Below, piece after piece: positions 31,309 through 39,958 of a DNA stretch of 64,000 nt. Made by a program: the position numbers and the translations under genes. Below the pieces are notes generated by a model. It did no database searches. It saw only the letters and a list, made by a program, of their open reading frames with translations, and was not told the origin of the DNA. Numbering within the stretch: the stretch's first letter is position 1; every line of letters starts with the position of its first letter. The DNA comes from Neobacillus sp. WH10. GTDB lineage: Bacteria; Bacillota; Bacilli; Bacillales; Cytobacillaceae. The stretch lies in contig NZ_CP126110.1 in the NCBI RefSeq assembly GCF_030123405.1, positions 4,278,001-4,342,000 of the forward strand. The letters run 5' to 3'.

Positions 31309-32979
31309 ATGGCCTTATCCATACAATTAGCAAGAGACGTTTTGGAAAACTTGTTTTTAAGCACATCTACTAACAAGAACCTTACACTGAAAAATGGAGA
31401 ATATTTTTACCGGCCATTAGAAAAATCAAATGAAATCCTTTGCAAGAAAGTAAATGAGGATGCTTCCCTAGATGAGCTTATTTATTCGTTTAAGCATCAT
31501 GAAGCAGTAGTTCTTATTGATAAAAATAACTATCCCTTAACCTGTATTACAGCTGAACAAATGATCGAGTTCCTCCATAGCTCCTATAATCAATTAAAAG
31601 CTTTTTATGAAACAGTGATTCAAACGACTGATGCATCTGTAACAGTTATTGATGCTAAAGAATTCGTCCGTACTTGGACAAAAGGTGCGGAAAAAATTTT
31701 CTCTGTGAAAAAACAAGAAATTATCGGCAAACCGATAACCAATTTTTTTGACCAAAACAAACTAGAAATATTGCAAACATTACATACCGGTAAAAGCATT
31801 ACTAGTCAGTACCATCACCCAAGGTCCGATCTATTTGTATTAATTAATTCCAACCCCGTCTATTTTAATGATCATATTATCGGTGCAGTTGTTTCAGAGA
31901 CTGACGTCACAAATCAAGTCATGCTGAATGAAAAATTATTTAATATGTCCAACGAAGTGCATCGTTTAGAACAGGAAGTAGCTAAATTTAAGCATTCTGT
32001 TGATCCCTTTTATTTAATTAAAGGGAAAAGTACTGCAATTCAAAGAACCATTCAATTAGCTAGAAAAGTATGCTCTGTTAAATCTACCGTGTTAATTTTA
32101 GGTGAAAGCGGCGTAGGAAAAGAAGTGTTTGCAAAAGCCATCCATGAAGCTAGCGAAAAGACAAATGCACCTTTTATTTCGATTAATTGCGGGGCAATCC
32201 CCGCATCATTATTTGAAAGTGAATTATTCGGCTATGAACGCGGGGCCTTCTCCGGTGCTGATTACAAAGGAAAAAAAGGAAAGATTGAACTCGCCAAAGG
32301 AGGTACTCTTTTTCTTGATGAAATTGGGGAAATGCCGCTTGATATGCAGGTAAAGCTGCTTAGAGTACTTCAGGAGCGAAAATATTACCGGGTCGGTGGT
32401 GAAAAAGAAATCGATATCGACTTCCGGGTAATCGCCGCTACGAACAGAGATTTACAAGCACTAATGAAACAAGGACAATTTCGTGAAGATTTATATTACC
32501 GATTAAATGTTGTTACTCTTCATATCCCGCCATTAAGGGAGAGATATGAAGATATCATTGAACTTACTCACTATTTCCTAAATGAATTTTCTCAGCACTA
32601 CCATCGCCCGATACATGAGTTTTCACCAGAGGTATTGCAGGAAATGCTTCAATACGAATGGCCCGGCAATATTCGTGAGTTACGTAATTTTGCTGAAAGA
32701 CTGGTTGTTTTCGCAACAGATGGGGTAATTAGAAAAGATTATCTGCTCTTCACTAACAATAGTACTGCAAATATGAATAACCTGCCGCTTCCATCTAATA
32801 ACAGCGAAGAAAAAAATGACACCATCAGGTCTCTGCAGGAAGAAATGGATCAGCACGAGAAAAAAGTACTTGAAAAGGCCTTGAAGATTGTTAATGGGAA
32901 CAAGTTAGAGTGTGCAAAGCAACTCGGCATCACAAGGGCAACTTTATACAATCGATTGAAACGTCTTGGCATCAATTAA
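31309..32979 (+). CDS. Sigma-54-dependent transcriptional activator with PAS domain
   Basis: 556 residues. The N-terminal ~95 residues are of unknown type, with a possible CBS-like stretch at 55-90. A PAS domain spans about 95-200 (ETVIQTTDASVTVIDAKEFVRTWTKGAEKIF) and an AAA+ domain about 235-460, with Walker A GESGVGKE (265-272), the sigma-54-contacting loop GAFSGA (312-317) and Walker B TLFLDEIGE. A Fis-type helix-turn-helix ends the protein (AKQLGITRATLYNRLKRL). RocR/PrdR-like. It sits between two sigma-54 promoters that drive the divergent hydroxyproline genes, so it should activate both, with an inducer sensed by its N-terminus. ATG after AAAGGAGG. Confidence 0.92.
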   Translation: MALSIQLARDVLENLFLSTSTNKNLTLKNGEYFYRPLEKSNEILCKKVNEDASLDELIYSFKHHEAVVLIDKNNYPLTCITAEQMIEFLHSSYNQLKAFYETVIQTTDASVTVIDAKEFVRTWTKGAEKIFSVKKQEIIGKPITNFFDQNKLEILQTLHTGKSITSQYHHPRSDLFVLINSNPVYFNDHIIGAVVSETDVTNQVMLNEKLFNMSNEVHRLEQEVAKFKHSVDPFYLIKGKSTAIQRTIQLARKVCSVKSTVLILGESGVGKEVFAKAIHEASEKTNAPFISINCGAIPASLFESELFGYERGAFSGADYKGKKGKIELAKGGTLFLDEIGEMPLDMQVKLLRVLQERKYYRVGGEKEIDIDFRVIAATNRDLQALMKQGQFREDLYYRLNVVTLHIPPLRERYEDIIELTHYFLNEFSQHYHRPIHEFSPEVLQEMLQYEWPGNIRELRNFAERLVVFATDGVIRKDYLLFTNNSTANMNNLPLPSNNSEEKNDTIRSLQEEMDQHEKKVLEKALKIVNGNKLECAKQLGITRATLYNRLKRLGIN

Positions 32980-32998
32980 TCTGCATCCTCCATTAAAG

Positions 32999-33015
32999 TT
33001 GGTATGATTTTTGCA
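32999..33015 (+). promoter_or_regulatory. Sigma-54 (-24/-12) promoter of the iron-sulfur/FAD subunit operon
   Basis: TTGGTATGATTTTTGCA, GG (33001-33002) and GC (33013-33014) 10 bp apart. It begins 19 bp after the activator stop codon and lies 38 bp before the BFD-type gene start. Confidence 0.8.
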
Positions 33016-33052
33016 TAGTAATTTTAATATAAGAGAAAGAGGAGGAGCTCAA

Positions 33053-33325
33053 ATGACAAACATTGAGAAAATGGTTGTTTGCCGATGTGAAGAAGTTACA
33101 TATGGACAGCTTCTGACAACCGCAAATGAGCATAAATGTACAGCTAGAGAATTGAAACTAAGAACTAGGGCCGGAATGGGCTTCTGTGGCGGTCGTACGT
33201 GCCGTGTTTCGGTTGATAAAATCATCGAAAGTGTTGTTCCGACCGCAGTTCCAGGTGACATCCCGTTAAAATACCAGCCTCCTGTCCGTCCAATATCATT
33301 CGGAACGGTAAGTGAAAGTAAATGA
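33053..33325 (+). CDS. BFD-type [2Fe-2S] protein
   Basis: 90 residues. Four-cysteine BFD-like pattern: VVCRCEEVTYG near the start and GMGFCGGRTCR about 40 residues on. Such small domains pass electrons or hold a [2Fe-2S] cluster in HcnA/OoxA-type dehydrogenases, where they are often fused to the FAD subunit. The frame is open from a TTG at 33011, but that lies inside the sigma-54 promoter; the ATG at 33053 has AGGAGG. Overlaps the next gene by ATGA. Probably a subunit of the D-hydroxyproline dehydrogenase complex (inference). Confidence 0.85.
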   Translation: MTNIEKMVVCRCEEVTYGQLLTTANEHKCTARELKLRTRAGMGFCGGRTCRVSVDKIIESVVPTAVPGDIPLKYQPPVRPISFGTVSESK

Positions 33326-33654
33326 CTAGAATAATAGACCATCCCGTTCTAGGCAAATTAAATGATAGAAATTTACTTTCTTTTCAATTTGATGGAAAAC
33401 CATATGAAGCTTATGAAGATGAAACGATCGCTGCAGCACTATTGGCGAATGGGGTAAGAAAGCTGCGGGTTCATGAAGAAAGCGGAACACCTCGAGGAAT
33501 TTATTGCAATATTGGACATTGTATGGAGTGTCGTGTAAACGTGAACGGTCAAGCAAACGTAAGAGCTTGTTTAACTGTGGTAGAAGAAGGCATGATTGTG
33601 GAAAGTGGTAAGCAGCTTCCAAATATCGTCAAGAGGATGGTGGAGCAGCGATGA
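33322..33654 (+). CDS. [2Fe-2S] ferredoxin-like subunit (HcnA/LhpF type)
   Basis: 110 residues, Fer2_4-type domain. The N-terminal beta part has FDGKPYEAYEDETIAAALLANGVRKLR, then the cluster-binding cysteines in YCNIGHCMECRVNV and RACL. Corresponds to the gamma/iron-sulfur subunit of heteromeric D-hydroxyproline dehydrogenases. Overlaps the preceding and following genes by four bases each (ATGA), so the three are tightly coupled. Confidence 0.88.
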   Translation: MTRIIDHPVLGKLNDRNLLSFQFDGKPYEAYEDETIAAALLANGVRKLRVHEESGTPRGIYCNIGHCMECRVNVNGQANVRACLTVVEEGMIVESGKQLPNIVKRMVEQR

Positions 33655-34895
33655 GAGATGTGATTGTGATTGGAGCAGGCCCTGCGGGACTAGCAGGGGC
33701 GATTGCCTGTGCCAAATATGGGCTGGGCGTTACCATTCTTGATGAATTTATTAAACCAGGAGGAAGATTACTAGGACAGCTGCACCAGGAACCTTCCGGA
33801 GAATGGTGGAATGGTATTAAAGAATCCGAACGCCTTCTTCAAGAGGCTAAAAATTTGGGAGTTGATATTCGCTGTGGTGTATCTGTTTATAACTTAGAAA
33901 AAGAAGACGGGCAATGGAACGTGTATACAAACTCAGGAACATTGTCAGCTGCTTTTGTGTTAGTGGCAACAGGAGCCGCTGAATATCCCATTCCTGTTCC
34001 AGGCTGGACTCTTCCAGGCGTAATGTCAATTGGGGCGGCACAAGTCATGACCAATGTTCATCGCGTTCAAGTAGGTAAGAAGGGCATCATTATCGGAGCT
34101 AATATTCTTGCTTTTGCGATTTTAAATGAGCTTCAACTGGCCGGTATCAATGTAGATCGGATTGTGCTGCCGGAAAAAAATCCAATTAGTCAAAAATCAG
34201 GGGAACCGGAAGAAGTTTTAAAAACGCTTTTACATACTTCCCATCTAGCACCTTCACCGCTGCTGCGATTTGGGAGCAGGTTCATGAAACATGAATGGAT
34301 GAGGAAAATCGGGATTAACTTTTATCCCAAAAGCGGTGTAAAGGTAAATGGCACTCCTCTTCAACTTCGCTGTGCAGCACTAGAGATTATCGGAAAAGAT
34401 CAAGTAGAGGGAGTACGGGTTGCTGATATCGATGCCCTAGGCAACATTGTTCCCGGGACTGATTCAATATACGAGGCAGACTTCGTTTGTATCGCAGGCG
34501 GCTTGTATCCACTCGCAGAACTTGCTGCTATTGCCGGATGTCCATTCCAATACGTCCCTGAACTTGGCGGATATGTTCCACACCATTCGGAAACGATGGA
34601 AACTCCTCTCGATGGTCTTTTTGTTGCAGGAAATATTACTGGAATTGAGAGCGGAAAAATTGCTTTGGCCCAGGGAACAACAGCAGGCATTTCTATTGCC
34701 AAGCATTCCGGAAAAGGAACAGCCATTATCGACGAAGAGCTTCAACAGGCAGTATTAAACGTTCGTACCGTAAGGGAGCAAGCTTCTATTCAGTTTAATC
34801 CTGAAATTAATTATGGCAGAAGCAAAATCAAACAGCTTTGGGAAGATCATTACGTAAAAAGCAATAACGAAAGATCTCGGAAAAAAATTGGATAA
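33651..34895 (+). CDS. FAD/NAD(P)-binding oxidoreductase (HcnB/LhpE type)
   Basis: 414 residues. N-terminal FAD motif VIVIGAGPAGLAGAIACAKYG, a second nucleotide-binding region around residues 139-155 (GKKGIIIGANILAFAIL), and a C-terminal FAD-contact motif PLDGLFVAGNITGIESGKIALAQGTTAGISIA. Matches the alpha subunit of hydrogen-cyanide-synthase/D-hydroxyproline-dehydrogenase-type complexes but lacks the C-terminal BFD domain, which is supplied by the separate gene at 33053. Partner of the DadA-like subunit encoded across the divergent region. Confidence 0.88.
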   Translation: MRDVIVIGAGPAGLAGAIACAKYGLGVTILDEFIKPGGRLLGQLHQEPSGEWWNGIKESERLLQEAKNLGVDIRCGVSVYNLEKEDGQWNVYTNSGTLSAAFVLVATGAAEYPIPVPGWTLPGVMSIGAAQVMTNVHRVQVGKKGIIIGANILAFAILNELQLAGINVDRIVLPEKNPISQKSGEPEEVLKTLLHTSHLAPSPLLRFGSRFMKHEWMRKIGINFYPKSGVKVNGTPLQLRCAALEIIGKDQVEGVRVADIDALGNIVPGTDSIYEADFVCIAGGLYPLAELAAIAGCPFQYVPELGGYVPHHSETMETPLDGLFVAGNITGIESGKIALAQGTTAGISIAKHSGKGTAIIDEELQQAVLNVRTVREQASIQFNPEINYGRSKIKQLWEDHYVKSNNERSRKKIG

Positions 34896-34896
34896 T

Positions 34897-34931
34897 AAAA
34901 ATCAGCGGTTACTTGAGCCGCTGATTTTTTT
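34897..34931 (+). terminator. Terminator of the iron-sulfur/FAD subunit operon
   Basis: Stem AAAATCAGCGG with CCGCTGATTTTT followed by T-run. Confidence 0.9.
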
Positions 34932-35201
34932 ATATGGATTATTACCTATTCAAAGAAAAATTGAATCCTCGCCTTTTAGGAAAATATACTCATGCAACCG
35001 CTATTCCAAATAATTATAATAAGAAAAGTGAATATTTCTAAATTTTAGAAAAATCTTTTTATTAAGGGAGGCTATCATTTTTTAAGTTCATTGCATCAAT
35101 ACCTTATTTTCATCAGCATTTCCTTCAGTCATCATTGCCATTTATTTTATTCTTCGATTTTTAAATTGAACAAAGGGGTTTATACGAAAGGGGAGCATCC
35201 T
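34932..35201. other. Upstream region of the symporter pair
   Basis: AT-rich. A short inverted repeat TTTCTAA-ATT-TTAGAAA lies at about 35034-35050. No clear promoter hexamers; no other gene seen. Confidence 0.35.
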
Positions 35202-35528
35202 ATGGAGGCTAAAAAAGTTTCTAATCAATCCGAAAGCGATTACACCTCAATTGTCCAGTCTTCTTCTTTTCAATCATTACTCTCAGAAAAGAAAAAATTT
35301 ATTATTCCTTTTACGATCTTCTTTTTTTGTTTTTATTTTGCATTACCAATATTAACCTCCTACTCAACCGTGCTAAACAACAAATTTATTGGCAGCATTA
35401 CATGGGCCTGGGTTTTTGCCTTTTTACAATTTATTATGACATGGGCATTATGTATGATTTACTCGAAAAAAGCAGCTAAATTTGATGAATTAGCTAATCA
35501 AGTTCTCCATGAAAGGGGCAATAGCTGA
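35202..35528 (+). CDS. DUF485 family membrane protein
   Basis: 108 residues from the ATG at 35202 (MEAKKVSNQ, with AAAGGGGAG upstream; the frame is open 111 bases further). Two membrane helices (about residues 37-60 and 66-90), including the family pattern FxFYFALPILTSYS. DUF485 proteins are encoded directly before ActP-type solute:sodium symporters and are thought to be accessory to them. Its stop overlaps the next ATG (TGATG). Confidence 0.88.
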   Translation: MEAKKVSNQSESDYTSIVQSSSFQSLLSEKKKFIIPFTIFFFCFYFALPILTSYSTVLNNKFIGSITWAWVFAFLQFIMTWALCMIYSKKAAKFDELANQVLHERGNS

Positions 35529-37069
35529 TGAATACCCCTGCTTTTCTGATGTTTCTCGGGATCGTACTAGTAACGTTAGTCATTACCTACTATGCTTCAA
35601 AAAAGACAAAGAACGCCAGTGAATTCTACACTGCCGGCGGCGGTCTTACCGGCTGGCAAAACGGACTTGCTATCGCTGGTGATTATATGTCAGCCGCATC
35701 CTTCCTGGGTATTGCCGGTGCGGTCGCCTTAACCGGCTTTGATGGTTTTTTTTACAGTATTGGTTTCCTCGTTGCCTATCTAGTCGTTCTTTATTTAGTA
35801 GCAGAACCTTTAAGAAATCTAGGAAAATATACGTTAGCCGATATGATTGCCGCACGCTTTAATGCGAAGAAAATTCGCGGATTTGCGGCAATGAATACGA
35901 TGACCATCTCTATTTTCTATATGATTGCTCAGCTAGTAGGCGCTGGTGCACTAATTAAATTATTATTAGGCTTAGAATATACAACATCTGTATTAATTGT
36001 CGGGGTATTAATGACAGTTTACGTTATTTTTGGAGGAATGCATGCAACAAGCTGGGTGCAGATCATAAAAGCCATACTTCTGATGGGCGGAACATTCATT
36101 ATCTCTATTATTGTTTTTGCAAAGTTTAACTTTAGTATTACCGATATGTTTGCCCAAATGAAAACAGCTACGCCTTTAAAAGAAGCTTTCTTGAATCCAG
36201 GGGTAAAATACAAGGACGGACTAGATACACTTTCCTTAAATATGGGACTAGTCCTAGGGACGGCAGGACTGCCTCACATTCTTGTCCGCTTTTTTACTGT
36301 GAAGGATGCGAAAACAGCCCGTGCTTCAGTCGTCTATGCTACTTGGATAATCGGGTTATTTTACGTCATGACGATTTTCCTAGGGTTTGGCGCTGCAGCA
36401 TTTGTCGGCAATGAAACAATTGTGGCGGCCAATCCTGCCGGTAATATGGCTGCGCCGCTATTGGCAAAAGCACTCGGTGGTAATATGTTGTTTGCCTTTG
36501 TTTCGGCAGTTGCTTTTGCTACGATACTTGCCGTTGTTGCTGGTTTAGTCCTTACAGCTGCTTCCGCATTTTCCCATGATTTTTATAATGAAATTCTTCG
36601 TAAAGGAAAAGCAACTGAAAAGCAGCAGGTTAGAATGGCTCGCTGGGCTGCGATTGGCGTTTCTGTCGTTTCGATTATTCTCGCACTAGGAGCACAAACG
36701 CTAAATGTTGCCTTCCTTGTTTCGTTAGCCTTTGCCGTTGCTGCAAGCGCCAATTTACCGGTGATCATCTACACTATTTATTGGAAGCGGTTTAATACGA
36801 CCGGAGCCATTTGCGCCATGATTTTTGGCTTAATTTCCGCGATTGGATTAGTGTTGATTAGTCCGAACGTATTCAGCCCTGAAGTCGGAAAAGCCATTTT
36901 TGTAGGTGAGGCATTATTCCCTTTTACAACGCCAGGAATTGTTTCCATCCCGCTCGGATTTTTAGCAGGGTACCTTGGAACCATCTTCTCCAGCCAAAAG
37001 GCAGATGTGAAAAAATATGATGAAGTTCTCGTTAAATCCAATACGGGTATGGGAATGGCTAATAAATAA
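35528..37069 (+). CDS. ActP-type solute:sodium symporter (SSS family)
   Basis: 513 residues, about 13 membrane helices, normal length. Family motifs: SEFYTAGGGLTGWQNGLAIAGDYMSAASFLG and GLPHILVRFFTVKDAKTARASVVYATW. ActP homologues carry acetate or other short monocarboxylates. Located immediately after the hydroxyproline genes, it could serve a related substrate, but the terminator at 34897 separates it from them and the link is only positional. Confidence 0.9.
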   Translation: MNTPAFLMFLGIVLVTLVITYYASKKTKNASEFYTAGGGLTGWQNGLAIAGDYMSAASFLGIAGAVALTGFDGFFYSIGFLVAYLVVLYLVAEPLRNLGKYTLADMIAARFNAKKIRGFAAMNTMTISIFYMIAQLVGAGALIKLLLGLEYTTSVLIVGVLMTVYVIFGGMHATSWVQIIKAILLMGGTFIISIIVFAKFNFSITDMFAQMKTATPLKEAFLNPGVKYKDGLDTLSLNMGLVLGTAGLPHILVRFFTVKDAKTARASVVYATWIIGLFYVMTIFLGFGAAAFVGNETIVAANPAGNMAAPLLAKALGGNMLFAFVSAVAFATILAVVAGLVLTAASAFSHDFYNEILRKGKATEKQQVRMARWAAIGVSVVSIILALGAQTLNVAFLVSLAFAVAASANLPVIIYTIYWKRFNTTGAICAMIFGLISAIGLVLISPNVFSPEVGKAIFVGEALFPFTTPGIVSIPLGFLAGYLGTIFSSQKADVKKYDEVLVKSNTGMGMANK

Positions 37070-37078
37070 GTAAGTATC

Positions 37079-37768
37079 CGCCCGTAAAACGGGCGGTTTT
37101 AATTTCGCCCTATAAGGGCACTTTACCAACAAAGCCCCTGAAGGGGCCTCTTAATTGACCGTCAACCGTTTATCTCCACTATTTATCTTTAAATGGATCA
37201 ACGTATTCTCGCTTGCTCATGTTGTCGCGCAAACGATCCTCTGCTTCCTGTTCCCGAATATACTTTGCTATCGTTTTTTCATTTAATCCAACTGTACTTA
37301 CATAATATCCTTTTGCCCAAAATGTTCGATTACCATGATTGTATTTTAAATTTGCATGTCTATCATGGATCATCAAGGAACTCTTTCCCTTTAAATATCC
37401 CATGAAATACGAAACTGACATTTTCGGTGGTATTTTGACTAACATGTGAATATGGTCTGGCATTGCATGTGCTTCAATAATTTCTACATCTTTCATTTCA
37501 CATAGTCTTCTTAGAATCGCACCTATATCCTTTCTTAGTTTCCCATAAATAATTTTCCTTCTATATTTTGGGATGAACACGATGTGATACTTACAATTCC
37601 ATCTTGTATGTGATAAACTATTGTCGCTCGACATGAGCATGATCTCCTCTCGTTATTGAAGTTGGTTTGACGGCCATCTTCTATTATAACGATTGGAGAT
37701 TTTTTCTCTTCTAATACAACTCTTGAAGTTTCGTTTGCACACACGCAGAGCGTGTGGTTTTAAAAGCC
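37079..37768 (-). mobile_element. IS200/IS605-type insertion sequence (tnpA only)
   Basis: About 690 bp. One transposase gene on minus, no tnpB. The end beyond the tnpA stop has three hairpins: CGCCCG/CGGGCG at 37079-37096, GCCCT/AGGGC at 37107-37119, and GCCCC/GGGGC at 37134-37147. The end beyond the tnpA start has CACACGC/GCGTGTG at 37740-37756. Such elements have subterminal hairpins rather than inverted repeats, so exact borders cannot be set from one copy. It lies between the actP-like gene and the helicase; the first hairpin may double as terminator of actP. Confidence 0.75.
37179..37634 (-). CDS. tnpA: IS200-family transposase TnpA (Y1 HUH)
   Basis: 151 residues from MSSDNSLSHTRWNCKYH; an in-frame ATG two codons earlier at 37640 is equally close to GAGGAG. 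HUH motif in HAMPDHIHMLVKIPP and the catalytic tyrosine in WAKGYYVSTVG are intact, so it looks functional. Single-strand transposase. C-terminus rich in charged residues (YIREQEAEDRLRDN). Confidence 0.93.
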   Translation of the reverse strand: MSSDNSLSHTRWNCKYHIVFIPKYRRKIIYGKLRKDIGAILRRLCEMKDVEIIEAHAMPDHIHMLVKIPPKMSVSYFMGYLKGKSSLMIHDRHANLKYNHGNRTFWAKGYYVSTVGLNEKTIAKYIREQEAEDRLRDNMSKREYVDPFKDK

Positions 37769-37774
37769 TAATGT

Positions 37775-37811
37775 AAAGTGGGACTGATAATTATTTCGGT
37801 CCCACTTTTTT
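37775..37811. terminator. Terminator-like hairpin after the helicase
   Basis: Stem AAGTGGGAC with GTCCCACTT around a 14-nt loop. Strong T-run on plus, weaker on minus. Confidence 0.6.
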
Positions 37812-37829
37812 GAATCATTATTGATAACT

Positions 37830-39176
37830 TCATTTCCTTTTTCCGCTAGTTTTTCGCGCTCCTCCAGGTCTATTTTTTGGAACTTCTCCAGAAGCTTTAC
37901 TTCTTCTTTTATCTGAAGCAGCCTTTGTTCCCTTTTTTTGCCCACTTCTATTTTCATTTTGCCAATTATTCTGCTGTTTCCTTTTTTGGGTTTCCTTCAC
38001 CTTACCTCGTTTTTCTTTTTCGACATTTGGACGACCCTTTTTATCGTCCTGGGAATTCTCTCGTTTCTCCAAGTTTTGCTTTTGGATGGTGATATTCAAT
38101 TCTTTTTCAATCATGTCCAGTATGGGACGGTCCGCTGATGAGTAAAACGTGATTGCCAAGCCCGTCATTCCTGCTCTGCCCGTTCTTCCAATGCGATGGA
38201 CGTAGCTTTCAGCATCTTGAGGGATATCATAATTGAATACATGTGTGACCCCTTCGACATCTAGTCCTCTTGCCGCTACATCGGTTGCAATTAATAGCTG
38301 AATCTCCGCATCTCTAAACCGCTTCATCACTTGTTCTCTTTTTGCTTGTGACAAGTCTCCATGCAATTCATCACAAGAAAATCCGTTGGCTTTCAGCGCA
38401 TCATAAAGTTTACTTACCCTCCGCTTCGTTCGGCAAAAGATAACGGCTAAAAATGGCCGATGCGTTTCGATTAAGTGGATGAGGGTCGCTTGTTTTGCCC
38501 GGTCTATCGTATGAATCGCCATCTGCTTCACATTTTCAGCAGGGCCTTGTGTTTTTTCTATTTGAATGTACTCGGGAGCACGCATATGTTTCGCGGCTAA
38601 TTTCCGAATTTCCGGTGGCATTGTGGCGGAAAACAACATGGTTTGTCGATTCACAGGCGTTTCCCTAATTATGTCCTCTACTTCACCAAGAAACCCTATA
38701 TGAAGCATTTGATCCGCTTCATCTAAAACAAGGAAGGATATTTCCGATAATCGAACCGTTTCTCTCCTTATATGATCTAACAGCCGACCAGGGGTCCCCA
38801 CTACAATTTGCGGATTCCTTTTTAATTTTTTCAACTGTTTATCAACATCCTGCCCGCCGTAAACAGCCAAAACAGCTACTCCATGTATATCAGCAATCAA
38901 TTTTTCAATTTCATCCGTTATTTGCAAGGCTAATTCTCTCGTTGGTGTAACGATAAGTGCTTGAACATGTGCTGCTTCTCGATTAATTTTTTCAAGAATT
39001 GGCAGGATAAAGGCAAATGTTTTCCCTGTACCGGTTTGCGCCTGGGCAATAATATCGTTACCATTCATCACAATCGGAATTGCTTGTTCTTGAATTGGTG
39101 TCGGTTTTGCAACACCGTAGCCGCGTAATTTATCTACTAATACTTTTGAAATACCTAATGATAAAAAATCTGACAA
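37830..39176 (-). CDS. DEAD-box RNA helicase
   Basis: 448 residues. All core motifs are present: Q motif (PTPIQEQAIP), I AQTGTGKT, Ia PTRELALQ, II DEAD (VLDEADQML), III SAT, V ARGLDVEG, VI HRIGRTGR. A lysine/arginine-rich tail follows from about residue 375, typical for cold-shock or ribosome-assembly helicases of the CshA/CshB/CshC group. Which of these it matches cannot be settled here. The other open frame over its 3' end is a shadow. Confidence 0.93.
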   Translation of the reverse strand: MSDFLSLGISKVLVDKLRGYGVAKPTPIQEQAIPIVMNGNDIIAQAQTGTGKTFAFILPILEKINREAAHVQALIVTPTRELALQITDEIEKLIADIHGVAVLAVYGGQDVDKQLKKLKRNPQIVVGTPGRLLDHIRRETVRLSEISFLVLDEADQMLHIGFLGEVEDIIRETPVNRQTMLFSATMPPEIRKLAAKHMRAPEYIQIEKTQGPAENVKQMAIHTIDRAKQATLIHLIETHRPFLAVIFCRTKRRVSKLYDALKANGFSCDELHGDLSQAKREQVMKRFRDAEIQLLIATDVAARGLDVEGVTHVFNYDIPQDAESYVHRIGRTGRAGMTGLAITFYSSADRPILDMIEKELNITIQKQNLEKRENSQDDKKGRPNVEKEKRGKVKETQKRKQQNNWQNENRSGQKKGTKAASDKRRSKASGEVPKNRPGGARKTSGKRK

Positions 39177-39347
39177 ATATATCCCTGCTTTCTACTTAAC
39201 CTATCCATTAATATTGATGGTTTATCGCTTCAATTGCAAATATATATTTAAATCACTAGTTGTCAATTCTATTCAGTAACATTATAATTTTATCAATACC
39301 AACTTAATCAATCGGAATAGTAAATTAAAGTACAAAGGATGGATCTT

Positions 39348-39923
39348 ATGAACCAACAGAGTTTTCTTATCATCCACGGATTAGGAGGGAGCGGTCCTGA
39401 TCACTGGCAAACATGGCTGGCTCACGAACTAACAGAGAGAAACTATCATGTATGTTATCCAACCTTCTCACATTTCGATTCTCCTGTTAGGGAGGTCTGG
39501 TTGGAGGAATTACATTCAGCGATTAAAACAATCCCGACTGATCACCGACTCATCGTTATTACCCACAGTCTTGGCTGTTTACTTTGGCTTCATTATGCAG
39601 ATATTCAAACGAAAATGATTGCCCAGCAAGTAATAATCGTTGCACCGCCATCTCCAACCATCGTTCTTTCAGAAGCAAAATCATTTTATCCTGTACCTTT
39701 GAAGAAACAGCATCTTTCGAGAATAGCCGGAGACACTTTATTTGTCCATTCATCTAATGATCCTTATTGCAGTATGGAGGATGCCAAAAACTATTTAAAC
39801 TTAGCTTTTCCATCTATCGTTTTACCTGATACAGGACACATCAATACAAATTCCGGGCATGGAAAATGGCCTTGGATGTTGGATTTATGCCTTCAGAAAG
39901 GAAAAATAGCACAAAATGTATAA
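39348..39923 (+). CDS. RBBP9/YdeN-family serine hydrolase
   Basis: 191 residues, small alpha/beta hydrolase. FLIIHGLGGSGPDHWQTWLAHEL at the N-terminus, nucleophile Ser in ITHSLGCLLW, Asp in HSSNDPYC, His in LPDTGHINTNSGHG. The substrate is unknown. GGATGG of AAAGGATGG acts as ribosome site for the ATG at 39348; the earlier in-frame ATG at 39339 is inside that site. Convergent with the acyl-CoA synthetase. Confidence 0.87.
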   Translation: MNQQSFLIIHGLGGSGPDHWQTWLAHELTERNYHVCYPTFSHFDSPVREVWLEELHSAIKTIPTDHRLIVITHSLGCLLWLHYADIQTKMIAQQVIIVAPPSPTIVLSEAKSFYPVPLKKQHLSRIAGDTLFVHSSNDPYCSMEDAKNYLNLAFPSIVLPDTGHINTNSGHGKWPWMLDLCLQKGKIAQNV

Positions 39924-39958
39924 AAAGGGTGAACGTCATGGTTCCCCCTTTTACATTT
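39914..39958. terminator. Bidirectional terminator
   Basis: Imperfect stem AAATGTATAAAAAGGGTGAAC with GTTCCCCCTTTTACATTT, loop GTCATG. Serves both convergent genes. Confidence 0.75.

Noticed and set aside
33011..33052. Longer N-terminus of the BFD-type protein starting at TTG 33011
   Set aside because: This segment is the -12 box and leader of the sigma-54 promoter, and AGGAGG sits before the ATG at 33053.
37760..37957. 65-codon ORF overlapping the helicase 3' end, possible frameshifted helicase tail
   Set aside because: The helicase frame itself continues into a normal basic tail and stop. The second frame is charged only because it shares the A-rich sequence.
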